From NCBI RefSeq assembly GCF_024679095.1, contig NW_026111617.1, positions 291,501 through 355,500 of the forward strand: a stretch of 64,000 nucleotides of DNA. The letters run 5' to 3'. The notes below the pieces were generated by a model. The model ran no database searches. It had not been told where the DNA came from and saw only the letters and a program-made list of their open reading frames with translations. Positions 1 through 15,632 of this stretch are shown piece by piece. Position 1 is the stretch's first letter. Each line of letters opens with the position of its first letter. Source of the stretch: Eriocheir sinensis (lineage: Eukaryota; Arthropoda; Malacostraca; Decapoda; Varunidae). A program made the translations under genes and the position numbers.

Positions 1-454
1 TGTAAATTTGTTTCAAAATATATGAATACACATAAAATAACGTAGATTTCTATAAAAAATATATATACAAAATACACATAAAATGAAGTAAATACGTATA
101 AAAAATGTATACAAAATACATAAAATAATGTAAATCATTAAAATAAATATACAAAATACCAATAAAAGAATGTGTATTTGTATAAATATAAAATACAAAA
201 TAATAAAAAAATAACGTAAATTTATATAAAACTATATACAAAATACACAGAGGTATTTTAATTTGTATGAAAATAGATATACAAAATAAGGTAAATTTTT
301 CAAATTCAATAAACAAAATTCAGATAAAAGAAAGTATATTTGTAGAATAAATAAATATAAATACACATAAAATAACGAAAATTTGTTTGAAAATATATAA
401 AAAAATAAACAAAAATAATTTCAATTTGTATGAAAATAAATATACAAAATACAC
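1..454 (-). repeat. Satellite block 1 (T-rich strand on minus)
   Basis: About ten monomers in minus sense, cut by the left window edge. The block is the reverse complement of about 12,836-13,297. It ends in the hairpin-like switch at 431-478. Confidence 0.85.
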
Positions 455-478
455 ATGTATTTTGTATATCTATTTTCA
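431..478. repeat. Head-to-head switch palindrome, copy 1
   Basis: Arms 431-452 and 457-478 are inverted repeats of 22 bp with one mismatch, around a 4-bp centre. The 48 bp are the exact reverse complement of 12,810-12,857, so one junction was copied in inverted orientation. Confidence 0.85.
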
Positions 479-2240
479 CACAAATTTAATTACTTTTGTG
501 TATTTTTGCATATAGTGTTATATAAATTTACGTTATTTTATTTGTATTTTGTATATTTATATTTATACAATACACATTCTTTTATTAGTATTTTGTTTAT
601 TTATTTTGATACGAGTTTACATTATTTTATGTGTATTTTTTATACCTTTTTTTTATACGTATTTACTTCATTTTATGTGTATTTTGTATATTTATTTTCA
701 TAGAAATCTACGTTATTTTATGTGTATTCGTATATATACTTTGAAAAAGATTTACATGGTTTTATATGTATTTTGCATATCTATTTGAATACAAATTTAC
801 CTTATTGTATGTGCATTTTGTATATTTATTTTAATACAAATAATATTTTATGTGTGTCTTGGTATATATATTTAAAAAAAAAATCCGTTATTTTGATGGG
901 TATATTGCACCTTAATTTTCAAACAAATTTACATTATTTTATTAATATTCTGTGTATTTATTTTGATACGATTTTACATTATTCTATTTGTGTTTTGTAT
1001 ATATTTTTTTTATACATATTTACATTATTTAATATGTATTTTGTATATATATTTTATACAAATTTTCGTTATTTTAAGTGTATTTGTTTATATATTTTCA
1101 TTCAAACTTACATTATTTTATGTGTATTTTGTAAATGTATTTCAATACAAATTTACCTAATTTTATATGTATTTTGTATATTTATTTTCATACAAATTTA
1201 GATTATTTTTGTGTATTTTTGTATATAGTTTTATACAAATTTAGGTTATTTTATGTATATTTTGTATATCTATTTTCATACAAATACACATTCTTTTATT
1301 GGTATTGTGTTTATTTATTTTGACGTGAATTTACATTATTTAATGTGTATTTTGTACATATAATATTATAAATATTTAAATACTTTCATGTGTATTTTGT
1401 ATATTTAAAAAAAAAGCGTTATTTTATGGGTATTTTGCATCTTTATTTTAAAACAAATTTAAATTATTTTATTTAAATTCTGTGTATTTATTTTAATACT
1501 ATTTTAAATTATTCTATTTGTTTTTTGTATTTATATTTTTTATACATTTTTACATTATTTAATGTGTATTTTTTTATATATTTTATACAAATTTATGTTA
1601 ATTTAAGTGTATTTGTTTATATATTTTCATTCAAATTTACATTATTTTATGTGTATTTTGTATATGTATTTCTTTATAAATTTACCTAATTTTATGTGTA
1701 TTTTGTATATTTATTTTCATACAAGTTTAACTTATGTTTGTGTATTTGTATAGTTTTATACAAATTTACGTTATTTTATGTGTATTTTGTATATGTATTT
1801 TCATACAAATACACATTCTTTTAGTGATATTTTAATTTTTTATTTTGACACGAATTTACATTATTTAATGTGTATTTTGTATATATATTTTTATACGTAT
1901 TTACAACATTTCATGTGTATTTTGTATATATATTTCTATAGAAATCTACGTTATTTTATGTGTATTCGTATATATATTTTGAAACAAATCTACATTATTT
2001 TATGTGTATTTTGTATATATATTTCATTATAAATTTGCCTTATTTTAAGTTTATTTTTATATCTGTTTTCATTCAAATTCAAATCATTTTATGTGTATAT
2101 ATTTATTTGTATTTACGTTATTTTATGTGTGTTTTCTATATATATTTTCATTCAAAATTACATTATTTTATCGGTATTTTGTTCATTTATTTCGATACGA
2201 ATTTAGATTATTTCATGTGTATTTTCTATACATATACATA
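455..2240 (+). repeat. Satellite block 2 (plus)
   Basis: About 39 monomers. The left half (to about 1,370) mirrors 11,920-12,833. The part from about 1,290 to 2,240 mirrors 21,590-22,540 and shares with it an internal fusion near 1,395-1,420, where a CTTTCATGTG-type monomer runs directly into a GCGTTATTTTATGGG-type monomer. Confidence 0.82.
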
Positions 2241-5200
2241 TATAGTAAATTTATATTAAAATATATATTAAAAATAAATATAAAATTATGTAAATAAGTA
2301 TAAAAATATATATTTCAAATACACCTAAAAAAATGAAAATCCGTATCAAAATAAATAAATAAAATTCCGATAAAAGAACGTATATTTGTCGGAAAATAAA
2401 TATACAAAATACACATAAAATTACGAAAATTTGAATAAAAATATATACAAAATTACACAAAATTAATTTCAATTTGTATGAAAATAGATATACAAAATAC
2501 ACATATAATTAGTTAAATTTGTATTTAAATACATGTACAAAATTCACATAAAATAATGTAAATTTGTATGAAATGAAAACAAATTCACATAAAATAACGT
2601 ACATTGGTATAAAATAGATATACAAAATATACATAGAATAATGTAAAATCATATCAAAATAAATACACAGAATATCAATAAAATAATGTAATTTTGTATG
2701 AAAATAAAGATGCAAAAATATAATATAAAGCATATTTTTATAAAAATACATATACAAAAATACACATAGAATAGCTAAATTTGTATTAAAATTAATATAC
2801 AAAATGAACGTACAATAAGGTAAATTTGTATTGAAAAAATATGCAAAATGGACATAAAACATATTTGTTTCAAAATATATATACGAATACATATAAAATA
2901 ACGTATATTTCTATAGAAATATATATACAAAATACACATGAAATGACGTAAATACGTATAAAAATATATATACACAATACACATTAAATTATGTAAATTC
3001 TCATCAAAATAAATAAACAAAATATCAATAAAAGAATGTGTATTTGTATGAAAATAGATATACAAAATACACATAAAATATTGTAAATTTGAATAAAACT
3101 CTATACAAAAATACACAAAAAATAGTTTAAATTTGTATAAAATATATATACAAAATACACATGAAATTAGGTAAATTTCTATTGAAATACATATACAAAA
3201 TACACATAAAATAATATAAATTTGAATAAAAATATATAAACAAATACACTTAAAATAACGAAAATTTGTATGAAATATATATAGAAAATACACATTAAAT
3301 AATGTAAATATGTATAAAAAAATATATACAAAACTCAAATAGAATAATGTAAAATAGTATCAAAATAAATAGAGAATATTAATAAAATAATGTAAATTTG
3401 TATGAAAATAAAGATGAAAAATACCCATAAAACAACGCATTTTTTATGTAAATATATATACCAAAATGCACATAAAATATTTAAATTTGTATTACAATAA
3501 ATATACAAAATGCACATACAATAAGGTAAATTTGTATTGAAATAGATATGCAAAATGCATATAAAACAATGTAAATTTGTTTCAAAATACACATAAAATA
3601 ACGTAGATTTCTATAAAATATATATACAAAATAAACATAAAATGAAGTAAATACGTATAAGAAAATGTATACAAAATACACATAAAATAATGTAAATTCG
3701 TATCAAAATAAATAAACTAAATGCCAATAAAAGAATGTTTACTTGTATAAATATAAATATACAAAATACACATAAATTAACGTAAAATTGTATAAAACTT
3801 AATACAAAAATAAACAAAAATAATTAAATTTGTATGAAAATAGATATACAAAAGACACATAAAATAAGCTAAATTTGAATTGAAATAAATATAGAAAATA
3901 CATAAAATAGTGTAATTTGTATCAAAATATATATTCAAATACACATATAATAACGTAAATTTGTATAAAAATATATAAACAAAATACACATTAAATAATG
4001 TAAATACGTATAAAAGATATGTACGTAATGTAAAAATTTATAAAATTAAAGATGCAAAATACCCATAAAATATCTCATATTTAAAAAAAAAATATACAAA
4101 AATACACATAAAATAATTAAATTTGTATTAAAATAAATATACAAAATACACATACAATAAGGTAGATTTTTATTGAAATAGATATGCAAAAAACACATAA
4201 AATAATGAAAATTTTTATCAAAATATATACGAATACACACAATAAAATTACGTAGATTTTTATGAAAATATATATACAAAATACACATAAAATAATGTAA
4301 ATAAATAGAAAAATATATATAAAAAATGCACATAAAATAATGTAAATTCGTATCAAAATAAATAAACAAAATTTCCTCTAAAAGAATGTATCTGTGTAGG
4401 AAAATATATATACAAAATACAAATAAAAAAAAATTGTATAAAATATATACAAAATACACAAAAATAATTTAAATTTGTTTGAAAATAGATATGCAAAATA
4501 CAAATGAAATTAGGCAAATTTTTATTGAAATACATATACAAAATACACATAAAATAATGTAAATTTGTATGAAAATATATAAACAAATACACATAAGATA
4601 ACGTAAATTTCCATAAAATATATGTACAAAATATACATTAAATAATGTAAATATGTCTAAAAATATATACACAAAATACACAGAATAACGTAAAATCGTA
4701 TCAAAATAAATAAACAGACAATCAATAAAATAATGTAAATTTGTATGAAAATAAAGATGCAAAATACCCATATAATAACGCATATTTGTTTAAAAATATA
4801 TATACAAAAATACACATAAAATAATTAAATTTGCATCAAAATAAATATACAAAAGGCACATACAATAAAGAAAATTTGTATTGAAATAGATATGCGAAAT
4901 ACACATAAATAATGTAAATTTGTATCAAAATATATATACGAATACCCATAAAATAGAGTAAATTTCTATGAAAATATATATTCAAAATACATATAAAATT
5001 ATGTAAATAAGTATAAAAATATATAATCAAATACACCTAAAATAATGAAAATTCGTATCAAAATAAATAAACAAAACTCCGATAAAAGAACGTATATTTG
5101 TAGGAAAATAAATATACAAAATTCAAATAAAATTACGAAAATTTGAATAAAAATATATACTAAAATACACAAAATTAATTTCAATTTGTATGAAAATATA

Positions 5201-6094
5201 ATTAGTTAAATTTGTATTTAAATACATGTACAAAATACACTTAAAATAATGTAAATTTGTATGAAATGAAAACAAATTCACATAAAATTACGTTCATTTG
5301 TATGAAATATATATACAAAATATACATAGAATAATGTAAAATCGCATCAAAATAAATACACAGAATATCAATAAAATAAGGTAAATTTGTATGAAAATAA
5401 AGATGCAAAATACCCATAAAATAAAGCTTTTTTTTTATGAAAATACATATACAAAAATACACATAGAATAATTAAATTTGTATTAAAATTAATATACAAA
5501 ATGCACGTACAATAAGGTAAATTTATATTGAAAAAATATGCAAATTGCACATAAAACAATGTATATTTGTTTCAAAATATATATACGAATACACATAAAA
5601 TAACATATATTTCTATAGAAATATATACAAAATACATGAAATGACGTAAATACGTATAGAAATATATATACACAATACACATTAAATAATGTGAAATCGC
5701 GTCAAAATAAATAAACAAAATATCAATATAAATGTGTATTTGTATGAAAATAGATATACAAAATACACATAAAATATTTTAAATTTATATAAAACTCTTT
5801 TTATTAAAATATATATACCAAAATAATAAAATATTTAAATTTGTCTTACAATAAATATACAAAATGCACATACAATAAGGTAGATTTATATTGAAATATA
5901 TATGCTAAATACATATAAAACAATGTAAATTTGCTTCAAAATATATATACCAATACACATAAAATAACGTAGATTACTATAAAAATATATATACAAAATA
6001 CACATTAAATGAAGTAAATACGTATAAGAAAATGTATACAAAGTACACATAAAATAATTAAATTTGGGTTAAAATAAATATACAAAATACACAT
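2241..6094 (-). repeat. Satellite block 3 (minus)
   Basis: A long minus block containing an internal direct repeat: about 2,270-3,110 matches about 4,985-5,795 at an offset of about 2.7 kb, recognisable by the rare CCGATAAAAGAACG variant at 2,367 and 5,079. The stretch 2,900-3,900 resembles 29,880-30,780 and 44,400-45,540, sharing AAAACAACGCAT and CTAAATGCCAATAAAAG variants. Confidence 0.82.
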
Positions 6095-6110
6095 ACTGTG
6101 TATTTTGTAT
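6080..6110. repeat. Head-to-head switch palindrome at 6,095
   Basis: Arms 6,080-6,093 and 6,097-6,110 are perfect 14-bp inverted repeats around a 3-bp centre, and weaker symmetry continues outward. Minus sense changes to plus sense here. Confidence 0.8.
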
Positions 6111-8803
6111 ATCTTTTTTCCTACAAATACACATTCTTTTCATGATATTTTGTTTATTTATTTTGACACGAATTAAGATTATTTAATGTGTATTTTGTAT
6201 ATATATTTTTATACGTATTTACATTATTTCAAGTGTATTTTGTATATATATTTCTATGGAAATCTGAGTTATTTTATGTTTATTCGAATATATATTTTGA
6301 AACAAATTTACATTATTTTATGTGTATTTTGCATATTTTTTCAATACAAATTTACCTTATTGTATGTGCATTTTGTATATTAATTTTAATACAAATTTGA
6401 TTAATCTATGTGTATTTTTGTATATGTATTTTTATAAAAATATGCTTTATTTTATGGGTATTTTGCATCTTTATTTTCATACAAATTTATATTATTTTAT
6501 TGATATTCTGTGTATTTATTTTGATATGATTTTACATTATTCTATGTGTATTTTGTATATATATTTTATATAAAATGTATTTGTTTTCATTTCATACAAA
6601 TCTACATTATTTTATGTGTTTTTTGTACATGTATTTAAATACAAATTTAACTAGTTATATGTGTATTTTGCATATCTATTTCAATACAAATTTACTTTAT
6701 TGTACGTGCATTTTGTATATTTATTTTAATACAAATTTAACTATTTTATATGTATTTTTGTATATATATTTTTATGCAAATATGCGTTATTATATGGATA
6801 TTTTGCATCTTTATTTTCATACAAATTTACATTATTTTATTGATATTCTCTTTATTTATTTTGATACGATTTAACATTATTTTATGTGTATTTTGTATAT
6901 ATATTTTTTTTATACATATTTACATTATTTAATGTTCATTTTGTATATATATTTTATCCAAATTTACATTATTTTATGTGTATTTGTTTATATATTTTCA
7001 TACAAATTTAAATTATTTTATGTTTTTTTGTATATATATTTTTCTACGTATTTAAATTATTTTATGTGTATTTTGTATATACAATTTCAGAAAAAAATTA
7101 CGTTATTTTATTGTGTGTATAAGTATATATTTTGATACAAATTTTATACAAATTCATGTTATTTAATGTGTATTTGTTTATATATTTTCATACAAATTTA
7201 TATTATTTTATGTGTATTTTTTCATATATTTCATTACAAATTTACCTTATTTTATCTTTATTTTGTATATTTATTTCATTCAATTTTAAATTATTTTATG
7301 TGTATATTTGTATTTGTATTTAGGTTATTTTATGTGTATTTTGTATATATATTTTCATCCAAAATTACATTATTTTATTGATATTTTCTTAATTTAATTC
7401 GATACGAATTTAGATTATTTCATAGGTATTTTGTATACATATTTTTATACTCATTTACATTATCTAAAGTGTGTTTTGAATATATATTTTTATGCAAATT
7501 TATTTTATGTTCATTTTGTACATATGTTTTTATAGAAATTTGCGTTATTTTATGTATATAGTTTTATATAAATTTACGTTATTTTATGTGCATTTTGTAT
7601 ATTTATATTTATACAAATACACATTCTTTTATTGGTATATTGTTTATTTACATTTATACGAATTTACATTATTTAATGTGTATTTTGAATATATATTTCA
7701 TACAAATTTACGTTATATGTGTATTTGTTTATATATTTTCTTTCAAATTTAGGTTATTTTATGTACGGATTTACATTATTTAATGTGTGTTTCGAATATA
7801 TATTTTTATCGAAAGTTACTTTATTTTACGTTAATTTTTGGACATATATTTTTATGGAAATTTGCGTTATTTTATATGTATTTGTATATGTTTTCTCATA
7901 CAAATTTACATTATTTTATTGATATTTTTTTTATTTAGTTTGATACGAATTACATGATTATATGTGTATTTTGTACACATTTTTTATACGTATTTACATT
8001 ACTTAATATGTATTTTGTTTATATATTTTTAAACAAATTTACGTTGTTATATGTATTTTTATAATTATTTTGATACAAATTTACAATATTTTATGTATTT
8101 TCTATATACATTTCAATTCAAATTTAGCTTATTTTATCTGTATTTTGTATATCTATTTTCATACGAATTTAATAACTTCTGTGTATTTTTGTATATAGTT
8201 TTATAAAAATTTACGTTATTTTATGTGTATTTTGTATATTTATATTTATACAAATACACATTCTTTTATTGGTATTTTGTTTATTTATTTTCATACGAAT
8301 TTACATTATTTTATGTGTATTTTGTATACATATTTTTATACAAATCTACGTTATTTTATGTGTATTCGTATATATATTTTGAAACAAATTTTCATTGTTT
8401 TATATGTATTTTGCATATCTATTTCAATACAGATTTACCTTATTGTATGTGTATTTTGTATATTTATTTTAAAACAAATTAATTTTTTCATGTGTATTTT
8501 GGTATATATATTTTTATAAAAAAATGCGTTATTTAATGGGTATTTTACATTGTTTTATTAATATTCAGTGTATTTATTTTGATACAATTTTACATTATTC
8601 TATTTGTGTTTTGCATATATATTTTTATACATATTTACATTATTTAATGTGTATTTTGTATATTTTAAAACAAATTTACGTTATTTTATGCGCATCTGTT
8701 AAAATATTTTAATACAAATTTACATTATTTTATGTATTTTGTATATATATTTCAATACAAATTTAGTTTATTTTATGTATATTTTGTATATCTATTTTCA
8801 TTC
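6095..8803 (+). repeat. Satellite block 4 (plus)
   Basis: Roughly 6,110-7,700 is a direct copy of about 50,740-52,430. The right end (8,090-8,803) is a direct copy of about 9,476-10,250 and ends at the same TTTTCATTCGTATCAAAATA junction. Confidence 0.82.
6110..7700 (+). repeat. Direct segmental copy, partner of 50,740-52,430
   Basis: The offset is 44,628 bp at the left and 44,727-44,730 bp further right. The roughly 100-bp difference corresponds to the extra monomers at 51,310-51,400 in the partner. Confidence 0.78.
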
Positions 8804-9476
8804 GTATCAAAATAAATAAACAAATTTTTTTACGTTTTTTTATAAAATTATTGATACCAAAATACACAGAAAATATTTCAATTTGTATTAAAATAAATAT
8901 ACAAAATGCACATACAATAAGGTAAATTTGTATTGAAATAGATATGCAAAATACATATAAAATAATGTAAATTTGTTTCAAAATATATATACGAATACAC
9001 ATAAAATAACGTAGATTTCTATAAAAATACATATACAAAATACATATAAAATAAAGTAAATACGTATAAAAAAATGTATACAAAATATACATAAAACAAT
9101 GTAAATTCGTATAAATGTAAATAAACAATATACCAATAAAAGAATGTGTATTTGTATAAATATAAATATACAAAATGCACATAAAATAACGTAAATTTAT
9201 ATAAAACTATATACATAAAATAACGCAAATTTCTATAAAAATATATGTACAAAAATGAACATAAAATAAATTTGCATAAAAATATATATACGAAACACAC
9301 ATTAAATAATGTAAATGAGTATAAAAATATGTATAGAAAATACCTATGAAATAATCTAAATTCGTATCGAATTAAATTCAGAAAATACCAATAAAATAAT
9401 GCAATTTTGAATGAAAATATATATACAAAATACACATAAAATAACTTAAATACAAATACAAATATACACATAAAAT
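8803..9476 (-). repeat. Satellite block 5 (minus)
   Basis: A short minus block of a subfamily marked by AAAATTATTGATACCAAAAT at its left end. The same subfamily occurs at 19,320, 24,060 and 41,530 in minus sense and at 52,640 in plus sense. Confidence 0.82.
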
Positions 9477-10250
9477 ATTGTATTTTGTATATACATTTCA
9501 ATTCAAATTTAGCTTATTTTATCTGTATTTTGTATATCTGTTTTCATACGAATTTAATTACTTCTGTGTATTTTTGTATAGTTTTATACAAATTTACGTT
9601 ATTTTATGTGTATTTTGTATCTTTATATTTATACAAAAACACATTCTTTTATTGGTATTTTGTTTATTTATTTTGATACGAGTTTACATTATTTTATGTG
9701 TATTTTGTATACATTTTCTTATACGTATTTACTTCATTTTATGTGTATTTTGTATATATTTTTATACAAATCTACGTTATTTTATGTGTATTCGTATATA
9801 TATTTTGAAACAAATTTACATTGTTTTATATGTATTTTTCATATCTATTTCAATACAGATTTACCTTATTGTATGTGTATTTTGTATATTTATTTTAATA
9901 CAAATAAATTTTTTCATGTGTATTTTGGTATATATATTTTTATAAAAAATGCGTTATTTAATGGGTATTTTGCATCTTTATTTTCATACAAATTTACATT
10001 GTTTTATTAATATTCTGTGTATTTATTTTAATACGATTTTACATTATTCTATTTGTGTTTTGTATATATTTTTTTATACATATTTACATTATTTAATGTG
10101 TATTTTGTTTATTTTAAAACAAATTTACGTTATTTTATGCGCATCTGTTAAAATATTTTGATACAAATTTACATTATTTTATGTATTTTGTATATATATT
10201 TCAATACAAATTTAGTTTATTTTATGTATATTTTGTATATCTATTTTCAT
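9476..10250 (+). repeat. Satellite block 6 (plus)
   Basis: About 17 monomers. The block parallels 8,090-8,803 and is the inverted counterpart of about 40,048-40,840. It ends at the shared TTTTCATTCGTATCAAAATA switch. Confidence 0.82.
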
Positions 10251-12832
10251 TCGTATCAAAATAAATAAACAAAATAGCAATCAAATAATGTAAATTTGTA
10301 TGAGAAAACATATACAAATACACATAAATTAACGCAAATTTCTAAAAAAATATATGTACAAAAATGCACATAAAATAAAGTAAATTTGCATAAAAATATA
10401 TATACAAAACACACATTAAATAAAGTAAATGCGTACATAAAATAATCTAAATTTGTATAAAACTATATACAAAAATACACAAAAATATTTAAAATTTGTA
10501 TGAAAAGAAATATACAAAATACACATAAAATTAGGTAAATTTGTATTGAAATACATATACAAAATACACATAGAATAATGTAAATTTGAATGAAAATATA
10601 TAAAGAAATACACTTAAAATAACGTAAATTTGTATAAAATATATATGCAAGATACACATTAAATAATGTAAATGTGTATAAAAAAATATTTACAAAAAAG
10701 AAATAGAATAATGTAAAATCCTATCAATATAATATATATAATCAATATAATCAAATAATGTAAATTTGTATGAAAAGAAAGATGCAAAATTCCCATAAAA
10801 TAGCGCATTTTTTATACAAATATATATACCAAAATACACATAAAATATTTCAATTTGTATTGAAATAAATATACAAAATGCATATACAGTAAGGTAAATA
10901 TGTATTGAAAGAGATATTCAAAAATACATATAAAACAAAGTAAATTTGTTTCAAAATATATATACGAATACACATAAAATAAAGTAGATTTCTATAGAAA
11001 TATATATACAAAATACACATGAAATTATGTAAATACGTATAAAAACATATATACAAAATACATATCTAATTAAATTCGTGTCAAAATAAATAAACAAAAT
11101 ATCATAAAAAAGAATGTGTATTTGTATGAAAATAAATAATAGATAATATGTTTGTATGAAATATATATGCAAGATACACATTAAATAATGTAAATATGTA
11201 TAAAAAAAATATATACAAAAAACAAATAGATTAATGTGAAATCGTATCAAAATAAATACACCGAATATTAATAAAATAATGTAAATTTGTATGAAAATAA
11301 AGATGCAAAATTCCCATCAAATAGCGCATTTCTTATAAAAATATATACCAAAATACACATAAAATATTTAAATTTGTATTGAAGTAAATAAACAAAATGC
11401 ACATAAAATAAGGTAAACTTGTATTGAAAGAGATATGCAAAAATACATATAAAACAATGTAAATTTGTTTCAAAATATATACGAATACACATAAAATAAC
11501 GTAGATTTCTATAAAAATATATATACAAAATACACATAAATTAAGTAAATACGTATAAAAATAGATATACAAAATACACATAGAATAATGTAAAAATGTT
11601 TCAAAAAAAAAATAAACAGAATATAAATAAAATAATGTAAATTTGTATGAAAATAAAAATGCAAAATACCCATAAAATAAAGCATATTTTTATAAAAATA
11701 CATATACAAAAATACACATAGCATAATTAAATTTATATTAAAATTAATATACAAAATGCATATACAATAAGGTAAATTTGTATTGAAAAAATATGCAAAA
11801 TACACATAAAACAGTGTAAATTTATTTCAAAATCTATATACGAATATTCATAAATCAACGTAGATTTCTATAGAAATATATATACAAAATACACATCAAA
11901 TGATGTAAACACGTATAAAAATATATATATATATAAAATACACATTAAATAATGTAAATTCGCGTTAAAATAAATAAACAAAATATCAATAAAAGAATGT
12001 GTATTTGTATGAAAATAGATATACAATATACACATAAAATCACCTAAATTTGTATAAAACTATATTCAAAAATACACAAATTTTTTTTTAATTTGTATGA
12101 AAATAAATATACAAAATACACATAAAATTAGGTAAATTTGTATTGAAATACATTTACAAAATACACATAAAATAATGTAAATTTGAATGAAAATATATAA
12201 ACAAATACACTTAAAATAACGTAAATTTGTATAAAATATATATAAAAAATACACATTAAATAATGTAAATATGTATAAAAAAATATATACAAAACACAAA
12301 TAGAATAATATAAAATCGTATCAAAATAAATACACAGAATATTAATAAAATAAAGTAAATTTGTATGAAAATTAAGATGCAAAATACCCATAAAATAACG
12401 CATTTTTTATAAAAATATTTATACCAAGACACACATAAAATATTTGAATTTGTATTAAAAAAAATATACAAAATGCACATACAATAAGGTAAATTTGTAT
12501 TGAAATAGATACGCAAAATACATATACAACCATGTAAATTTTTTTCAAAATATATATACGAATACACATAAAATAGCGTAGATTTCTATGAAAATAAATA
12601 TACAAAATACACATAAAATGAAGTAAATACGTATAAAAAAAGGTATACAAAATACACATAAAATAATGTAAACTCGTATCAAAATAAATAAACAAAATAC
12701 TAATAAAAGAATGTGAATTGTATAAATATAAATATACAAAATACAAATAAAATAACGTAAATTTATATAAAACTATATGCAAAAATACACAAAAGTAATT
12801 AAATTTGTGTGAAAATAGATATACAAAATACA
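10250..12832 (-). repeat. Satellite block 7 (minus)
   Basis: The left part (10,250-11,200) is the inverted counterpart of 39,119-40,048. The right part (from about 11,900) mirrors 455-1,370. Monomers with TAATAGATAATA near 11,130 mark a subfamily also seen at 17,950, 26,790, 35,535 and 55,240. Confidence 0.8.
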
Positions 12833-12857
12833 TGTGTATTTTGTATATTTATTTTCA
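12810..12857. repeat. Head-to-head switch palindrome, copy 2
   Basis: Exact reverse complement of 431-478. Arms of 21-22 bp flank a 4-bp centre, and minus sense becomes plus sense. Confidence 0.85.
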
Positions 12858-14207
12858 TACAAATTGAAATTATTTTTGTTTATTTTTTTATATATTTTCA
12901 AACAAATTTTCGTTATTTTATGTGTATTTTGTATATTTATTTTTTCTACAAATATACTTTCTTTTATCTGAATTTTGTTTATTGAATTTGAAACGAATTT
13001 ACCTTATTTTGTATATCTATTTTCATACAAATTAAAATACTTCTGTGTATTTTTGTATATAGTTTTATATAAATTTACGTTATTTTATGTGTATTTTGTA
13101 TATTTATATTTATACACACATTCTTTTATTGGTATTTTGTATATTTATTTTGATACGAATTTACATTATTTTATGTGTATTTTGTATACATTTTTTTATA
13201 CGTATTTACTTCATTTTATGTGTATTTTGTATATATATTTTTATAGAAACCTGTTATTTTATGTGTATTCGTATATATATTTTGAAACAAATTTACATTG
13301 TTTTATATGTATTTTGCATATCTATTTCAATACAAATTTACCTTATTTTATGTGTTTTTTATATATTTATTTTAATTCAAATTTAATTTTCTTATGTGTA
13401 TTTTGGTATATATATTTTTATAAATAAAAAAAAATGCGTTATTTTCTGGGTATTTTGCCTCTTTATTTTCATACAAATATACATTATTTTATTAATATTC
13501 TGTGTATTTATTTTGATACGATTTTACATTATTCTATTTGTGTTTTGTATATATTTTTTTATACAAATTTACGTTATTTTAAGTGTGTTTGTCTATGTCT
13601 TTTCATTCAAATTTACATTATTTTATGTGTATTTTGAATATGTATTTTAATACAAATCTACCTAATTTTATGTGTATTTTGTATATTTATTTTCATACAA
13701 ATTTAAAATATTTTTGTGTATTTTAGTATATAGTTTGATACAAATTTAGGTTATTTTATGTGTATTTTGTATATCTATTTTCATACAAATACACATTCTT
13801 TTATTGATATTTTGTTTATTTATTTTGACGCGAATTTACAGTATTTAATGTGTATTTTGTATATATTTTTATACGTATTTACATCATTTCATGTGTATTT
13901 TGTATATATATTCCTATAGAAATCAACGTTATTTTATGTGTATTCGTATATATATTTTGAAACAAATTTACACTGTTTTATGTGTATTTTGCGTTTTTTT
14001 TCAATACAAACTTACCTTATTGTATGTGCATTTTGTATATTAATTTTAACACATATTTAATTATTCTATGTGTATTTTTGTATATGTATTTAAAAAAAAA
14101 ATGCTTTATTTTATAGGTATTTTGCATCTTTATTTTCATACAAAATTAAATTATTTTATTGATATTCTGTGTACTTATTTTGATACGATTTTACATTATT
14201 CTATGTA

Positions 14208-14208
<1 letters not shown>
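12833..14208 (+). repeat. Satellite block 8 (plus)
   Basis: Begins as the mirror of block 1. Near 13,560 a TTTTTTTATACAAATTTACG fusion skips one monomer, a marker of the subfamily discussed in the findings. It ends at an inverted copy of the TTGTTATACATAGAATAATG switch. Confidence 0.82.

Positions 14209-15631
<1,423 letters not shown>

Positions 15632-15632
<1 letters not shown>

Larger units (their letters stand above)
1..1400. repeat. Inverted segmental copy, partner of 11,900-13,297
   Basis: Both flanks of the 455 switch have mirror partners around the 12,833 switch. Similarity ends near 1,380, where this copy fuses into a different monomer. Confidence 0.8.

Noticed and set aside
431..478. 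Terminal inverted repeats of a transposon, suggested by the palindromic switches.
   Set aside because: No target-site duplication, transposase or unique internal sequence was seen. The palindromes are simply two monomers of the satellite meeting head to head.
722..1201. A 159-codon frame, and many similar frames of 60-220 codons on whichever strand is T-rich.
   Set aside because: Same artefact. Frame positions follow block polarity exactly, and paralogous copies carry stops and frameshifts with no sign of constraint.
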